From: G963669295 sp963669295 | Lineage (GTDB): Bacteria; Bacteroidota; Bacteroidia; Flavobacteriales_D; CALLUQ01 | Assembly: GCA_963669295.1 (NCBI GenBank) | Contig: OY769938.1 | Location: forward strand, 2,232,001-2,296,000 | DNA length: 64,000 nucleotides | Direction of reading: 5' to 3' | Shown here: in pieces, positions 1 through 8,592 of the stretch | Position numbering within the stretch: the first letter of the stretch is position 1 | Layout: every line of letters starts with the position of its first letter | Notes under the pieces: generated by a model | What the model was told of the DNA's origin: nothing | Seen by the model: only the letters and a program-made list of their open reading frames with translations | Databases searched by the model: none | Program-made: the position numbers and the translations under genes

Positions 1-257
1 TCATCAAGCTTTTTAATAAACAGCCCTGCCCCATTGGCATTAAGGTTAAATATTCCCGACCCTGGGTCAAAGTCAACAGTTCCTTCGAACGCTCCCACAG
101 TATAAATGTTTCCGCCATTGTCTATTGAAACATCATGACCAACATCCCTATCACTACCACCAATTGACTGTACCCATACAAAATCGCCTCCCTGGCTGTA
201 GGTAATGTTTGCCAATACGCAAAACAAAAAGATAAAATAAACAACTCCCTTTTTCAT
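1..257 (-). CDS. SBBP-repeat secreted protein, N-terminal fragment
   Basis: This is the first 85 codons of a protein that runs off the left edge. It begins with a signal peptide (MKKGVVYFIF...TYSQ) followed by GGDFVWVQSIGGS and one propeller-type repeat ending in TVDFDPGSG. The N-terminus is nearly identical to those of the two complete downstream paralogues (707-2422 and 2620-4338), so it is a third member of the tandem array. The start ATG at 257 aligns with the paralogue starts. By analogy the full protein should have about seven SBBP repeats and a T9SS C-terminal sorting domain, but that part is not visible here. Confidence 0.85.
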   Translation of the reverse strand, partial: MKKGVVYFIFLFCVLANITYSQGGDFVWVQSIGGSDRDVGHDVSIDNGGNIYTVGAFEGTVDFDPGSGIFNLNANGAGLFIKKLD

Positions 258-706
258 GTGATAAGTTTTTATTTGATGCACGCTTTCCATTGCCAAAGCA
301 ACGGTTGGCGCAACCAATACTTCGTGCTGATGGATAACATCATGTAGGCATCACAATGCAGTGTACAGCAGATGAGTATTGTAATAAAAGGTTAGGAGAA
401 GCTTCTTAGAAAAGAAGCCTGAATAGGTGATAAGTGCGGTTAATTAACTGTAGTTGAACATTGATGATTGATCAACAACACATCAATGATCGTAGGTAAA
501 GATACGGATTTTGTTGAAATGGTGCTTTGGCCATGCTTAACATGATGAAAGCGAGGAGAGTATCGGTAAAAATATGGGCGTAAAAAACCCGGTTGCCATC
601 CCAAGCCCTGGCTAGACCATGTCCGCCTCAGGCGGACATGGTCTAGCCAGGAGTCGTGGTACTGCTATTTTATGTTTGAATTAGCATTACCTGTGTTTTC
701 TATTCT
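258..706. other. Duplicated spacer between SBBP genes
   Basis: This non-coding stretch of about 450 bp separates two SBBP genes. Blocks around 270-365 and 435-520 are clearly similar to 4385-4480 and 4560-4640 upstream of the other SBBP gene, for example a shared GCGGTTAATTAACTGTAG. The spacers were therefore duplicated together with the genes. On the minus strand both copies carry TATCTTTAC, which resembles the Bacteroidota -7 box TAnnTTTG, but no clear -33 box is seen. A long perfect palindrome lies at 608-650. Confidence 0.6.
608..650. repeat. Perfect 43-bp inverted repeat
   Basis: Two 21-nt arms flank a single central base. The left arm begins CTGGCTAGACCATGTCCGCC and the right arm is its exact complement. 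It lies just downstream, on the minus strand, of the SBBP gene ending at 707. A T-run on that strand corresponds to 582-587, about 20 nt beyond the hairpin. It may serve as a terminator-like hairpin or be a REP-like mobile palindrome. Perfect arms of this length suggest recent insertion or selection for the structure. Confidence 0.7.
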
Positions 707-2422
707 TTACTGTTTCAACAGCTTCACATATTTCCGAGTATTTGCTGCCGTTACCTCAATGGTATATACCCCGGGAGCAGCAGCCAGTTCAAACTGGTGG
801 ATGCCACTCACTTGTGCTTGTTGGTACACCACCTGGCCGTTGATGTTGAGTACTTTGATGGTGGCATCTTTGATGTCCTCCAAATCAAGGGTAACGACAC
901 CAGAAGTAGGGTTGGGGTAAGCGATGGCTTGTGGTGTTGCATTATTTTCAGCAATGCCTACGGAAGTAGCGCATCCGGTGAGTTTGAGGAGGAAAAAATC
1001 TTTTGTACCTGTTGCAGTAAGGTTGTGCGTGTTCGGCCCCGGATCAAAATCTACGGTTGATTCAAAACCACCTGTTGAGATGATATTGCCCTGGTAATCG
1101 ATGGTTGCTCCATAAGGATATTGATCGTCTGTTCCTGCAAGAACATTCACCCACACAAAATTGCCTATGCTATCAAGCTTAAGGAGATAACCATCAATAG
1201 AACCTCCAATACTGTTGACGATATGAGTTCCGCTTCCAGGATCAACATCAACGCTACCGTAAAACCACCCTGATCCAAAGATGTTATTTGAAGCATCGAT
1301 AACAAGCTCATAACTATGAATTGATGCAACTCCAATGGAAAAAAAACCTTTCACCCAGATAAAATCACCGGCATTATCCAACTTTAGTATATAACCACCG
1401 TAATTGTTGGGAGCGCTATTTAGCATGAAATCGTTTGGTCCCGGGTCAAAGTCAATCTGGCCGGAAAACCCTCCTGATATGATGACATTATTGGAAGCAT
1501 CCAGTGCGATATTTGTACTTCGATCTCCACCACTTCCACCTATTGCTTTGACCCAAACAAGATCACCATTGGCATTGAGCTTTAAGATAAAAATTTCACT
1601 ACCGCCATTGGAAGTGAGGTTAAGAACGCCTACTCCCGGGTCAAAATCTGCCGTACCATAAAAATCTCCAGTAGCATATACATTACCTTGCCCATCCACT
1701 GCAATATCCCTGTCGAAAACAGAACTTGATGCATTGCCTCCAGTCGATTTGGCCCACACAAAATCACCATTGGCATCCAGTTTAAGGACATATGCATCAA
1801 CACTTGAAGATGCTGTAAGGTTGTAAACCCCAGGCCCTGGGTCAAAATCTACGGATCCAGAATAGCCTCCAAGGAGGTAGATATTTCCCGCATTGTCAAA
1901 CGCATGATTTCTACAACTTTCTTCAGAAGTTCCACCGATTGATTTGGCCCATAGAAAATCGCCATTAGCATCAAGTTTTAAGATGAAAATGTCGCTATCC
2001 CCATTAGAGGTGAGGGTGAAAACGCCTGGTCCCGGGTCGAAATCGCCACTGCCTAAAAAGTGCCCTGATATATATATGTTACCTGAGTCATCGATACTTA
2101 TTTCATAAACGATGTAATCAGTTATCTCAACTAATTTGGCCCAAATGAAATTGCCGTTGTTATCAACTTTTTGAACAAACAGATTGCGATTCGTAGTTGA
2201 CAAATTAAACACCCCGGGCCCTGGGTCAAAATCAGCTGAGCCCTTAAACACCCCTGCAGTATAAATATTTCCAGCGTTGTCGGTGGTAACGGGTATTCCT
2301 GTAACAATATCAAAACCACTGCCCCCAACCGATTGCGCCCACATCAAATCGCCTCCCTGGCTGTAGGTGATGTTTGCAAACACGCAAAACAAAAAGATAA
2401 TATAAAACGCCCTTTTTTTCAT
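707..2422 (-). CDS. SBBP beta-propeller protein with T9SS type A sorting domain
   Basis: A 571-residue secreted protein. Residues 1-22 are a signal peptide (MKKRAFYIIFLFCVFANITY, then SQ). Residues of about 23-485 hold seven SBBP-type repeats. Each has a WAKSIGG-like strand, a DNAGNIY strand and a DFDPGPG turn, and seven repeats fit one seven-bladed propeller. From about residue 497 comes a Por/T9SS type A sorting domain (AYPNPTSGVV ... GVYTIEV ... KYVKLLKQ), so the protein should cross the outer membrane through T9SS and be released or anchored after cleavage. No catalytic residues are evident; adhesion or matrix binding is plausible but unproven. The gene is the middle member of a three-gene tandem array. 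Confidence 0.88.
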   Translation of the reverse strand: MKKRAFYIIFLFCVFANITYSQGGDLMWAQSVGGSGFDIVTGIPVTTDNAGNIYTAGVFKGSADFDPGPGVFNLSTTNRNLFVQKVDNNGNFIWAKLVEITDYIVYEISIDDSGNIYISGHFLGSGDFDPGPGVFTLTSNGDSDIFILKLDANGDFLWAKSIGGTSEESCRNHAFDNAGNIYLLGGYSGSVDFDPGPGVYNLTASSSVDAYVLKLDANGDFVWAKSTGGNASSSVFDRDIAVDGQGNVYATGDFYGTADFDPGVGVLNLTSNGGSEIFILKLNANGDLVWVKAIGGSGGDRSTNIALDASNNVIISGGFSGQIDFDPGPNDFMLNSAPNNYGGYILKLDNAGDFIWVKGFFSIGVASIHSYELVIDASNNIFGSGWFYGSVDVDPGSGTHIVNSIGGSIDGYLLKLDSIGNFVWVNVLAGTDDQYPYGATIDYQGNIISTGGFESTVDFDPGPNTHNLTATGTKDFFLLKLTGCATSVGIAENNATPQAIAYPNPTSGVVTLDLEDIKDATIKVLNINGQVVYQQAQVSGIHQFELAAAPGVYTIEVTAANTRKYVKLLKQ

Positions 2423-2619
2423 GTGATGAATTTTTAGTTTTTAAGTCATTGGTTTTAGGTGTTTAAGTTTTTGTTGGTATGAATTTTTATTCGATACATG
2501 CTTTTGTTGCTCAATGGCATTGTGTAGGCATCACAATACATGTATAGCGGTTCAGCATTATTATCAAGGGTTAGGATGACGATTGAACTTTAATAGGTTA
2601 AGTGCAAATTGCTCCCGCC
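2423..2619. other. SBBP spacer, shortened duplicate
   Basis: A 197-bp spacer between two SBBP genes. It shares blocks with the other SBBP upstream regions (a GCATTGTGTAGGCATCACAAT core and the following AGCGG...AAGGGTTAGG) but lacks the distal part and the palindrome seen at 258-706 and 4339-4798. No terminator hairpin is obvious here, so read-through from 4338 into the 707-2422 gene is possible. Confidence 0.5.
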
Positions 2620-4338
2620 TTACTGCTTCACCAGCTTTACATATTTCCGAATGGTTGCTGTACTCACTTCAATGGTATAAACCCCCGGAGCAGCGGTCAG
2701 CTCAAACTGGTGCATGCCGTTCACTTGTGCTTGTTGGTACACCACCTGCCCATTCATGTTGAGCACTTTGATGGTGACATCTTGTATATCTTCCAAATCA
2801 ATGGTAACGACACCAGAAGTAGGGTTGGGGTAAGCAACAATGGGTTGCGTTGCATCGTTTTCAGCAATGCCTACCGAAGTAGCACATCCGCTGAGCTTGA
2901 GGAGGAAAAAATTATAATCGCCCGATGAAGTAAGATCGTGTGTGTTTGGTCCCGGGTCAAAATCTACGGTTAACTCGAAACCACCTGTTGAAATGATATT
3001 GCCCTGTTGATCGATCGCTCCTTCAGCAAAATATTCACGGCCTGTTCCTGCAAGCACATTTACCCACACAAAATTGCCCAAGCTATCCAGCTTAAGCAAG
3101 TAGGCATCAATAGCGCCTCCAGTACTGTTAACAATATGAGATCCGCTTCCAGGATCAAAATCAAAACTGTTGTCAAACCATCCTAATGCAAAGATGTTAT
3201 TTGAAGCATCGGTCACCAGGTCGTAATCAATAATTGTTCCACTTCCAGGAGTGAGGAGCCCTTTGGCCCAACCAAAATTACCGGCACTGTCTAGCTTTAG
3301 CACATAACCACCGTAATTGCTGGGGGAGGTGTCTAGCATAAAATCGTTTGGTCCCGGGTCAAAGTCAACCTGGTGCTGAAACTGGCCTGATATGATGACG
3401 TTGGTGGAAGCATCCAGTGCGATACTTGAACCTTGATCTCCACCACTTCCACCAATAGCTTTAACCCAAACAAGATTGCCATCGACGTCGAGTTTTTGGA
3501 TAAAAATTTCACTGTCGCCATTGGAAATGAGGTTAACAACGCCTACTCCCGGGTCGAAGTCTACGGTACCATCAAAATCTCCAACAATATAGGCATTGCC
3601 TGGCCCATCTATTTTAATATCCTTTCCGATAACAGTACTTGATGCACTGCCTTCCATCGATTTGGCCCACACAAAATCACCATTGGAATCTAGCTTAAGC
3701 ACATAGGCATAACCATTTGTAGACGCTGTAAGGTTGTAAACCCCAGGCCCCGGGTCGAAATCTACGGATGCAAAATAGCGTCCGGTCAAGTAAACATTTC
3801 CTGCATGGTCAATCACATGACTATTACAACTTTCCGGGTAAGTTCCACCGATTGATTTGGCCCACAGGAAATCGCCATTTACATCAAGTTTTAAAATGAA
3901 AGCATCGTAATTCCCATTGGCGGTGAGGGTAAAAACGCCTGGCCCCGGGTCGAAATCGCCACTGTTGAGAAAAGTTCCTGATACATGTACATTACCTGCG
4001 TCATCAACACCTATATCATAAAAACCATACATATTGGTTCCTTCAATTATTTTGGCCCAGATAAAATTGCCATCGGAATCAACTTTTTGAACAAAAGCAT
4101 GGCCATTCGGAGCAGACAAGTTGAACACTCCAGGCCCCGGATCAAAATCAGCGGATCCCCTAAGTATTCCTACCGAATAAATATTTCCGGCATCGTCAGT
4201 GATAACCCCTTCCCCTACAACACGATCAGCACTAATGTCTCCAATCGACTGCGCCCATAGGAAATCGCCTCCCTGGCTGTAGGTGGTATTTGTCAATACG
4301 TAAAACAAAAAGATAAAATAAACAGCTCTCTTTTTCAT
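2620..4338 (-). CDS. SBBP beta-propeller protein with T9SS type A sorting domain
   Basis: A 572-residue paralogue of the gene at 707-2422, with the same architecture: signal peptide (MKKRAVYFIFLFYVLTNTTY, then SQ), seven SBBP repeats with DFDPG turns, and a C-terminal type A sorting domain ending KYVKLVKQ. The signal peptide, DFDPG turns and sorting domain are nearly unchanged, while the loops between repeat strands differ most. That pattern is expected if the exposed face varies and the scaffold is conserved. It is probably surface-exposed or released through T9SS. The ligand is unknown. Confidence 0.88.
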   Translation of the reverse strand: MKKRAVYFIFLFYVLTNTTYSQGGDFLWAQSIGDISADRVVGEGVITDDAGNIYSVGILRGSADFDPGPGVFNLSAPNGHAFVQKVDSDGNFIWAKIIEGTNMYGFYDIGVDDAGNVHVSGTFLNSGDFDPGPGVFTLTANGNYDAFILKLDVNGDFLWAKSIGGTYPESCNSHVIDHAGNVYLTGRYFASVDFDPGPGVYNLTASTNGYAYVLKLDSNGDFVWAKSMEGSASSTVIGKDIKIDGPGNAYIVGDFDGTVDFDPGVGVVNLISNGDSEIFIQKLDVDGNLVWVKAIGGSGGDQGSSIALDASTNVIISGQFQHQVDFDPGPNDFMLDTSPSNYGGYVLKLDSAGNFGWAKGLLTPGSGTIIDYDLVTDASNNIFALGWFDNSFDFDPGSGSHIVNSTGGAIDAYLLKLDSLGNFVWVNVLAGTGREYFAEGAIDQQGNIISTGGFELTVDFDPGPNTHDLTSSGDYNFFLLKLSGCATSVGIAENDATQPIVAYPNPTSGVVTIDLEDIQDVTIKVLNMNGQVVYQQAQVNGMHQFELTAAPGVYTIEVSTATIRKYVKLVKQ

Positions 4339-4798
4339 GTGATGAATTTTAATTGTTAAACCATTGTTTTCACATGCTTAAGTTTTTGTTCGATGCACAC
4401 TTTCCATTGTCAGAGCAATGGTTGGTGTATACCAGCACTTCACGGCTGCTTGAAGGCATTGCGTAGGCATCACAATGCATGCACAGCGGGTTAGTATTGT
4501 AATAAAGGGTTAGGGTGAAATGCTACTTAAAGAAGAAGCAATACTCAGGGGGTATTCGTGCGGTTAATTAACTGTAGTTGAACATCGGTGGTTGGTGAAC
4601 AACACATCGACAATCGCAAGTAAAGATAAGGATTTTGTTGGAATGATGCCTGGGCAACGTTGCAGCGGTAAATGCTATTAAGAAAAGGAGGTGAGGATAG
4701 GTAAGAATAAGGGCACAAAAAAACCGGCCAGATCCTGAACTATTCCGATAATTATCGGAACAGGATGACGGCCGGTTTTTAAATATGTTAAGTGCGAA
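4339..4798. other. SBBP upstream spacer with terminator at distal end
   Basis: A 460-bp non-coding stretch. The part from about 4380 to 4650 is homologous to the spacer at 258-540 (duplicated upstream region, with the shared TATCTTTAC box on the minus strand as a possible -7 promoter element). The distal 60 bp hold a nested hairpin annotated separately. No open frame with coding character was seen. Confidence 0.55.
4719..4780 (-). terminator. Nested-palindrome terminator
   Basis: An outer stem AAAACCGGCC / GGCCGGTTTT encloses a second stem ATCCTG / CAGGAT. Inside that is a perfect 18-bp palindrome, TTCCGATAATTATCGGAA (4743-4760). T-runs flank the outer stem on both strands, so it can work in both directions. 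It follows the stop of the lipoprotein gene at 4799. The inner palindrome looks like an element carried inside the terminator loop. Confidence 0.7.
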
Positions 4799-5197
4799 TT
4801 ACTCGCCGCCTTCTTCGCCAGAAACTTCTTCTACGGCTTCTTCCATGCCTTCAACGGCACCTTCAACCTCAGTTTCTACTTCTTCACCCATATCTTCAAC
4901 AGCTTCTTCCACTTCGTTCATCAGGTCATTCAACCCTTCACTCATTTCTTCTTCCAACGAACCGTGTGCTTCCATAGTAACAGTACCATCTTCACCGAAG
5001 TACACATCGTTATCGCCATAACTCCAGGTGGTTTTACCCATTACAGTCATGGTCATAGTAGGCTCTCCAAACAAAGCTTTTACTTCGTCTTGAGACATTC
5101 CTTCTTTCAATTGGGCAGCATCAAATGAAGCGCCACCGCCACAAGCTTGAATCATTACAGCCATTACAACAACAGCCAATAAAGCGAGTTTTTTCAT
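4799..5197 (-). CDS. BamE/SmpA-like lipoprotein with acidic tail
   Basis: A 132-residue lipoprotein: signal peptide with lipobox ending ...IQACGGG (Cys19), then a short BamE/SmpA/OmlA-like motif (LKEGMSQDEVKALFGEP, followed by a WSYGDNDVYF strand). The last 50 or so residues are almost entirely Glu, Val, Met, Ala and Gly in a regular heptad-like pattern (EEAVEDMGEEVETEV) and should form an acidic amphipathic helix. BamE-like folds take part in outer-membrane assembly, but this small domain also occurs in unrelated lipoproteins, so a Bam role is not claimed. The tail has no family counterpart that I recognise. Confidence 0.75.
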   Translation of the reverse strand: MKKLALLAVVVMAVMIQACGGGASFDAAQLKEGMSQDEVKALFGEPTMTMTVMGKTTWSYGDNDVYFGEDGTVTMEAHGSLEEEMSEGLNDLMNEVEEAVEDMGEEVETEVEGAVEGMEEAVEEVSGEEGGE

Positions 5198-5361
5198 AAT
5201 TGTTAGTTTAATAAATAATAAAAATTTTACCGTTTAGTTAGCAACGAATTTATTTAGGGGGAGTAAAGATAAAATAAATTCTTACACCGTTAATGCCAGA
5301 AATAGTAGAATGGTAGTGTGCATGACAAACCGCTGGCGCAAAAACGGTTAACTTGCTCTGA

Positions 5362-5730
5362 ATGAATTGGAAGATGAAAGCAATGGTTTTGCTTTGTTTA
5401 ATGGCGCTGAGTTGTAAACAAGACAAAGCATTTTTAGTCAACCCAGCGGTAGATTGCGATACGATAAGTGTGCATTTTACCAACGACATTGCCCCGTTGT
5501 TTGAGGCTACGTGTGCTACAGGGTTGGGAGGAGGTACGGGTTGCCACGATTCGTGGGCCTCCGATTACAATGTGCTTTCCAGCAAAGCCAAAAACGGGCG
5601 GTTAGAAAGGTATGTGATTTTTGAAAAAAGCATGCCGCCAACACCCAATGCATTTAACATTCGGGAGTTAACCGACGACGAAATAAATAAGGTGCACTGT
5701 TGGCTAATTCAAGGAGCACCTAACAATTGA
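5362..5730 (+). CDS. Cytochrome c-like lipoprotein with non-canonical haem motif
   Basis: A 122-residue lipoprotein (lipobox LMALSC, Cys18). It follows the pattern of small Bacteroidota cytochrome c-like domains: FTNDIAPLFEATC, a CH dipeptide (Cys61-His62), a distal SMPP motif (Met91) that could be the sixth haem ligand, and a closing LTDDEINKVHCWLIQGAPNN-type helix. The haem cysteines are 10 residues apart (Cys51 and Cys61) instead of the usual CxxCH, with a Gly-rich insert between them. It may bind haem through one thioether, or not at all. It lies divergent from the BamE-like gene and convergent with the next gene. Confidence 0.7.
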   Translation: MNWKMKAMVLLCLMALSCKQDKAFLVNPAVDCDTISVHFTNDIAPLFEATCATGLGGGTGCHDSWASDYNVLSSKAKNGRLERYVIFEKSMPPTPNAFNIRELTDDEINKVHCWLIQGAPNN

Positions 5731-5737
5731 AGGCGTA

Positions 5738-6106
5738 TTACTGCAACACGTTAATGTGCCCGGTATACTCAGTCACTTTACCAGTAACCTCTGTTACTTC
5801 AATTTTCCAGACGTAAGCTCCTTCTTTACAGGGAACATTGTTGTGGCTACCATCCCACTTTTCATTCAGTTGCTCCGATTCAAATATCAATTCGCCCCAA
5901 CGGTTGTACACCCATTTATGTACTTGCATAATACCTGCCTTTGTGTTGCTTAAACCAAAGTCGAACTCTTGTTCTCCTTGTAAGAGCACATTAGGGACAT
6001 CTACCAGCAGAGTAGAGTCGGCCGCTTCAACATGTTGAGCATCTGAGGTTTGAGCAAATCCAACAAAAGGAAAGAGCAGGCAAAAGCAAAGCAATAACTT
6101 TTTCAT
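5738..6106 (-). CDS. Small T9SS type B (gliding-motility C-terminal) domain protein
   Basis: A 122-residue secreted protein consisting almost only of a signal peptide (MKKLLLCFCLLFPFVGFAQ) and a CHU_C/type B sorting domain. Visible signatures are VYNRWGELIFES, WDG, CKEGAYVWKIEV and a final GHINVLQ. The ATG at 6106 is preferred to an upstream start because it opens directly on the signal peptide. Type B domains usually end large gliding or adhesion proteins, so a nearly stand-alone one is unusual. It could be a decoy or regulator of T9SS, or the remnant of a larger gene; no remnant is visible upstream. Confidence 0.8.
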   Translation of the reverse strand: MKKLLLCFCLLFPFVGFAQTSDAQHVEAADSTLLVDVPNVLLQGEQEFDFGLSNTKAGIMQVHKWVYNRWGELIFESEQLNEKWDGSHNNVPCKEGAYVWKIEVTEVTGKVTEYTGHINVLQ

Positions 6107-6164
6107 AACAGCTAATTTGATAAATAGACGTAAATTGAGAAGAAAGGTTGCGTACACTACAAGA

Positions 6165-6851
6165 TTAATTTACAGCAAGCCGAAAGCCATTGCCATGAAT
6201 GTTGGTAATTTCAACAGCAGGATCATCCTTTAAATGCTTGCGCAATTTAGCAATAAATACATCCATACTACGGGTGGTAAAGTAGTTGCTGTCTTTCCAA
6301 ATTTGGTTCAATGCTGCTTCACGAGGAAGTACATCGTTCATATAATCGCATAGTAACTTAAGCAACTCTGCCTCCTTGGGCGACAACTTTTGAGACTGAC
6401 CATTTAGCGAAATGGTGCGCACCTTGTAATCAAAAAAGTACTTTCCAATGTTAAACTCGGTCGTATCGGCTTCTTGTTGTACCTGCTTTCCGCGTTTCAA
6501 AATGGCTTGAATTTTATAGAGCAACACCTCCGAATCGAATGGCTTGGTGATGTAGTCGTCTGCTCCAATCTTGAACCCTTGTACCATGTCTTCTTTCAGC
6601 GTTTTGGCTGTTAAGAAAATCAAAGGTACTGCAGTATTCACAGCACGAATGTCTTTGGCCAAACTAAAGCCATCGCGTTCGGGCATCATTACATCCAGGA
6701 TGCAAAGGTCGAACGGTTGCTTGCGAAAGGCTGCCATGCCAGTATTGCCATTGGTGCATAGTGTTACTTTGTAGTCCGAAAGTTCCAGGTAGTTTTTTAA
6801 CACTGCTCCAAAATTTTCCTCGTCTTCCACCAATAAAATTTCGTAACTCAT
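6165..6851 (-). CDS. OmpR-family response regulator
   Basis: A 228-residue response regulator. The receiver domain (about 1-120) has the acidic pair Glu9-Asp10, phospho-acceptor Asp53 in LDVMMPERDG, Thr81 and Lys103. The C-terminal winged helix (about 130-228) has the OmpR pattern LSPKEAELLKLL ... TRSMDVFIAKLRKHL. It should be phosphorylated by the histidine kinase encoded immediately upstream and act as a DNA-binding regulator. Its ATG overlaps the kinase stop (ATGA, 4 bp), so the two are cotranslated. The target genes are not shown by the sequence; the divergent secreted protein at 8593 is a natural candidate. Confidence 0.95.
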   Translation of the reverse strand: MSYEILLVEDEENFGAVLKNYLELSDYKVTLCTNGNTGMAAFRKQPFDLCILDVMMPERDGFSLAKDIRAVNTAVPLIFLTAKTLKEDMVQGFKIGADDYITKPFDSEVLLYKIQAILKRGKQVQQEADTTEFNIGKYFFDYKVRTISLNGQSQKLSPKEAELLKLLCDYMNDVLPREAALNQIWKDSNYFTTRSMDVFIAKLRKHLKDDPAVEITNIHGNGFRLAVN

Positions 6852-8449
6852 GCTGTAGGGTTTTTGGGTAATGTAATTAACATAGAAGTGCCTTTGCCCA
6901 ACTCACTGGTTACATCAATAACCCCCTGGTGGGCGGTTACCACTGCCTTTACGTAGCTCAGCCCAATGCCAAACCCTTTTACATCGTGAATGTTGCCCTT
7001 GGTAACCCGAAAAAACTTATCGAAAATTTTACGTTGCGTTTCGGCATTCATGCCAATGCCATTGTCTTTCACCTCAATGGTAATGCCCGATGTGCTGCTG
7101 GCAGTAATGATTTCAACTTCTGGGTGGTGCTTCGAATATTTAATGGCATTGTCGAGCAGATTCACGACCACATTGTACAAATGCATTTCGTCGCCAGCCA
7201 CCAATGCTTCCGAAGCATTGAGCGACGTTTTAATCAATCCCGCAGCTTTTTCTAACTGCAAGCTCATTTGCCCCACCGCTTTATTGATTAACTCATGTAC
7301 GTTAATTTCACTCACCTTTAATTGCAGCTCCTCTTTCTCTAACAAGGCAGTGTTCAACACATTTTCTACCTGGTTGTTCATGCGCTTATTTTCCTCTTTA
7401 ATGATTTGCGCATAATAGTTCACCATTTCCTTATTGTCTTGCACCTTGGGGTGGGTAATCGAATCTACTGCTAGCGAAATGGTGGCAATGGGTGTTTTAA
7501 ATTCATGGGTCATGTTGTTGATGAAATCCGACTTGATCTCCGACATCCGCTTTTGCTTGAGCATGTAATAAATGGTGCCGATAAAGGTGAGAATAATGAT
7601 GAGTGTAAACAGCCCCGAGCAGGTAAGCATAAAGGCCATAGAACTGAGCACATAATTGTTTTCGCTCGGAAAGTGCAACAACAAAAAGTCGTCTTTACTT
7701 AAAATATCGTGGGGAAACAGGTTGGTTTTATGGTTGGAAGAAAGGTGGGAGGACGTAAACCCTTTTGAAGTGTGTTCGGTAAAGAGGGAGTCTTTTTCAT
7801 TTGAGTATACCCCATACTCAAACGTTGTTTCAATGCCATTGTTTGTTAGCGCTTGTTCAATAAGACTGTCTAAACGAACGCCTTTTAACAACGCTTGCAC
7901 AGGGTTTTTGATGCTCTTAAACTCGATGGCCATGCGTCTAAACACATTGCCAAAATGTTGCTCAACAGGAGAAGTATCAAAATCAAAACTCACATCCGGT
8001 ATAACTGCACTGGAGTCGGAAGCAAATACCGCTACCATAATACTGCCGTTGGAAGTATCGCCAGAAGAAGTGCTAAATTCCGTAATCACCTCTTGTTCAT
8101 GGCCGACACTGTGGTGAACAATATAATCTTCTGTACGCAGCGAGTCACCAAAATACTGGATAGTACGGATGTTTTCTTCCTGCAACCACACATTGGTGTC
8201 GCCTTCGGTTTCGCCAATAGCAATGCGTGTGTGCGTCTCGTGGCTGCTGGCCTCTTTTTCGAAAAGCAATACGGCTTGTCGTGTTTCTAACCGTGCCACT
8301 ACATCTCCCATAGCATTGTTAACACTTTGCTTGAACTGTGCTTCGCGTACTTCAATGGCATTGGAAATCCAGTACAATTGTACCCAAATGATGCCAATGA
8401 GCGAAATGCTCATCAGGGCTACAATAATGGTAATGACCGACTTTTTCAC
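6848..8449 (-). CDS. Membrane sensor histidine kinase
   Basis: A 533-residue kinase. One N-terminal TM helix (about 5-27), a periplasmic sensor of roughly 240 residues with no recognised fold, and a second TM (about 271-296) lead to HisKA with His315 in NNMTHEFKTP. The HATPase domain has the N box NLLDNAIKYS (Asn434), G1 box VKDNGIGM (Asp462) and G2 box GFGIGLSYV. There is no HAMP domain. It is translationally coupled to the OmpR regulator. The large unrecognised sensor suggests an envelope or extracellular signal. Confidence 0.94.
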   Translation of the reverse strand: MKKSVITIIVALMSISLIGIIWVQLYWISNAIEVREAQFKQSVNNAMGDVVARLETRQAVLLFEKEASSHETHTRIAIGETEGDTNVWLQEENIRTIQYFGDSLRTEDYIVHHSVGHEQEVITEFSTSSGDTSNGSIMVAVFASDSSAVIPDVSFDFDTSPVEQHFGNVFRRMAIEFKSIKNPVQALLKGVRLDSLIEQALTNNGIETTFEYGVYSNEKDSLFTEHTSKGFTSSHLSSNHKTNLFPHDILSKDDFLLLHFPSENNYVLSSMAFMLTCSGLFTLIIILTFIGTIYYMLKQKRMSEIKSDFINNMTHEFKTPIATISLAVDSITHPKVQDNKEMVNYYAQIIKEENKRMNNQVENVLNTALLEKEELQLKVSEINVHELINKAVGQMSLQLEKAAGLIKTSLNASEALVAGDEMHLYNVVVNLLDNAIKYSKHHPEVEIITASSTSGITIEVKDNGIGMNAETQRKIFDKFFRVTKGNIHDVKGFGIGLSYVKAVVTAHQGVIDVTSELGKGTSMLITLPKNPTA

Positions 8450-8592
8450 TCTACTAAATTAACGCATCGACCCTAGAGCAGAAAAACTTTAACTTTTCCT
8501 TAACGTTCTTTAGGCTTTCTTTAACCAAAACCGGGCACATTCTACCGCACCTTTGTATCGTAAGCAAAGTTTAATCTTAAATCCTAAATACA

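Noticed and set aside
258..4798. CRISPR array
   Set aside because: Repeats in the SBBP genes are coding or duplicated spacers, not regular short direct repeats with unique spacers.
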